A stretch of 21,443 nucleotides of DNA from Alphaproteobacteria bacterium (GTDB lineage: Bacteria; Pseudomonadota; Alphaproteobacteria; Micavibrionales; Micavibrionaceae), in the NCBI GenBank assembly GCA_002701555.1, contig NZVS01000067.1, forward strand, positions 1 to 21,443, in the 5' to 3' direction. The position numbers were made by a program, and so were the translations under genes. Numbering within the stretch: the first letter of the stretch is position 1; every line of letters starts with the position of its first letter. Shown here one piece after another: positions 21,184 to 21,443 of the stretch. The notes under the pieces are model-generated. The model made no database searches, was not told where the DNA came from, and was given only the letters and a program-made list of their open reading frames with translations.

Positions 21184-21443
21184 TTATTTTGAAAGCGCTG
21201 AAATTATATATTTTATATCAGATGGATAGTCACATGAAAATGTCATATCTTTTTTTAGAATCGGATGTTCAAAATATAACTCTTTCGCGTGCAAAGCCTG
21301 CCTTTTAAACTTTGTGATGATTTCGATGGAATCACTATCCCATCCACCCCGCTTCAACGCGCCATTTACTGCAGTCACCTGAGGGCCATAAACTGAATCT
21401 CCCAAAACCGGCAGCCCCCTGTCTTGCATATGAACCCTAATTT
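21184..21443 (-). CDS. RluA/RluC-family pseudouridine synthase, C-terminal part (5'-truncated by window edge)
   Basis: The frame is open from the right edge to the stop at 21184 (85 complete codons). It begins IRVHMQDRGLPVLGDSVYG, the family's 'HQIRVHM...G.PVLGD..YG' motif, and continues with KRQALHAKELYFEHP, the 'RQ.LHA..L.F.HP' motif. The ATG at 21429 is therefore internal, not a start. These enzymes convert uridine to pseudouridine in 23S rRNA. The catalytic aspartate and any S4 domain lie outside the window, so RluC, RluD or RluA cannot be told apart. Confidence 0.88.
   Translation of the reverse strand, partial: IRVHMQDRGLPVLGDSVYGPQVTAVNGALKRGGWDSDSIEIITKFKRQALHAKELYFEHPILKKDMTFSCDYPSDIKYIISALSK

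Noticed and set aside
21184..21429. Complete 81-aa protein starting at ATG 21429
   Set aside because: Codons upstream of the ATG continue the RluA-family motif (IRVH before the M), so it is an internal methionine of a gene cut by the window edge.

Overview
The window looks like chromosome from an AT-rich alphaproteobacterium; the lineage below class is not clear. The signs are a short bacterial NAD kinase, a PyrE with the PRPP loop VEDLQTDGG, a regulator of the alphaproteobacterial 'IWxxIDRLA...SGLAKKAGLDPTTFNKSKR' type, an orphan YjbH-like outer-membrane protein and a leucine-type dehydrogenase. These calls come from reading the translated sequences; no database search was run.

Positions 1-9976 hold the virion module of a short-tailed (podovirus-like) prophage, almost entirely on the minus strand. 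Reading right to left: two small genes (9976-9135; one possibly helix-turn-helix, one with a permuted papain/NlpC-like His...Cys pattern), an 84-aa virion protein, portal/connector, Bbp19-like protein, scaffold, major capsid protein, a small head protein, tail tubular proteins A and B, a small internal virion protein, and a tail fibre that runs off the left edge. The order portal-scaffold-capsid-TTA-TTB-internal protein-fibre is that of T7/BPP-1-like phages. No integrase, replication gene, T7-type RNA polymerase or large terminase is visible here.

The late block is interrupted between scaffold and capsid by a plus-strand gene for a PilZ-domain (c-di-GMP-binding) protein. It has its own promoter, a palindrome over the promoter and a rho-independent terminator, which is the layout of a phage moron. 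The capsid-to-fibre block has its own strong minus-strand sigma70-like promoter (TTGACA-18-TATATT). Between its -35 and -10 sits an inverted repeat of the form ATAGGA-N6-TCCT. The same form recurs at 10056-10075, between the first phage gene and a divergent plus-strand HTH/S24-type regulator. This regulator has lost both residues of the S24 Ser-Lys catalytic dyad. I infer a non-cleavable repressor that controls both phage transcription units through one operator type. A T7-T-phi-like terminator after the head genes appears to set the head:tail expression ratio.

From 10846 rightward the genes are ordinary host functions: pyrE, nadK, tRNA-Phe(GAA), an RTX repeat protein with a type I secretion C-terminus, glpD-glpK (minus strand), a YjbH-like outer-membrane protein, a Leu/Phe/Val dehydrogenase, and the C-terminal part of an RluA/RluC-family pseudouridine synthase cut by the right edge. 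The RTX/glpK and yjbH/dehydrogenase gene pairs converge with only 3 bp between stop codons.
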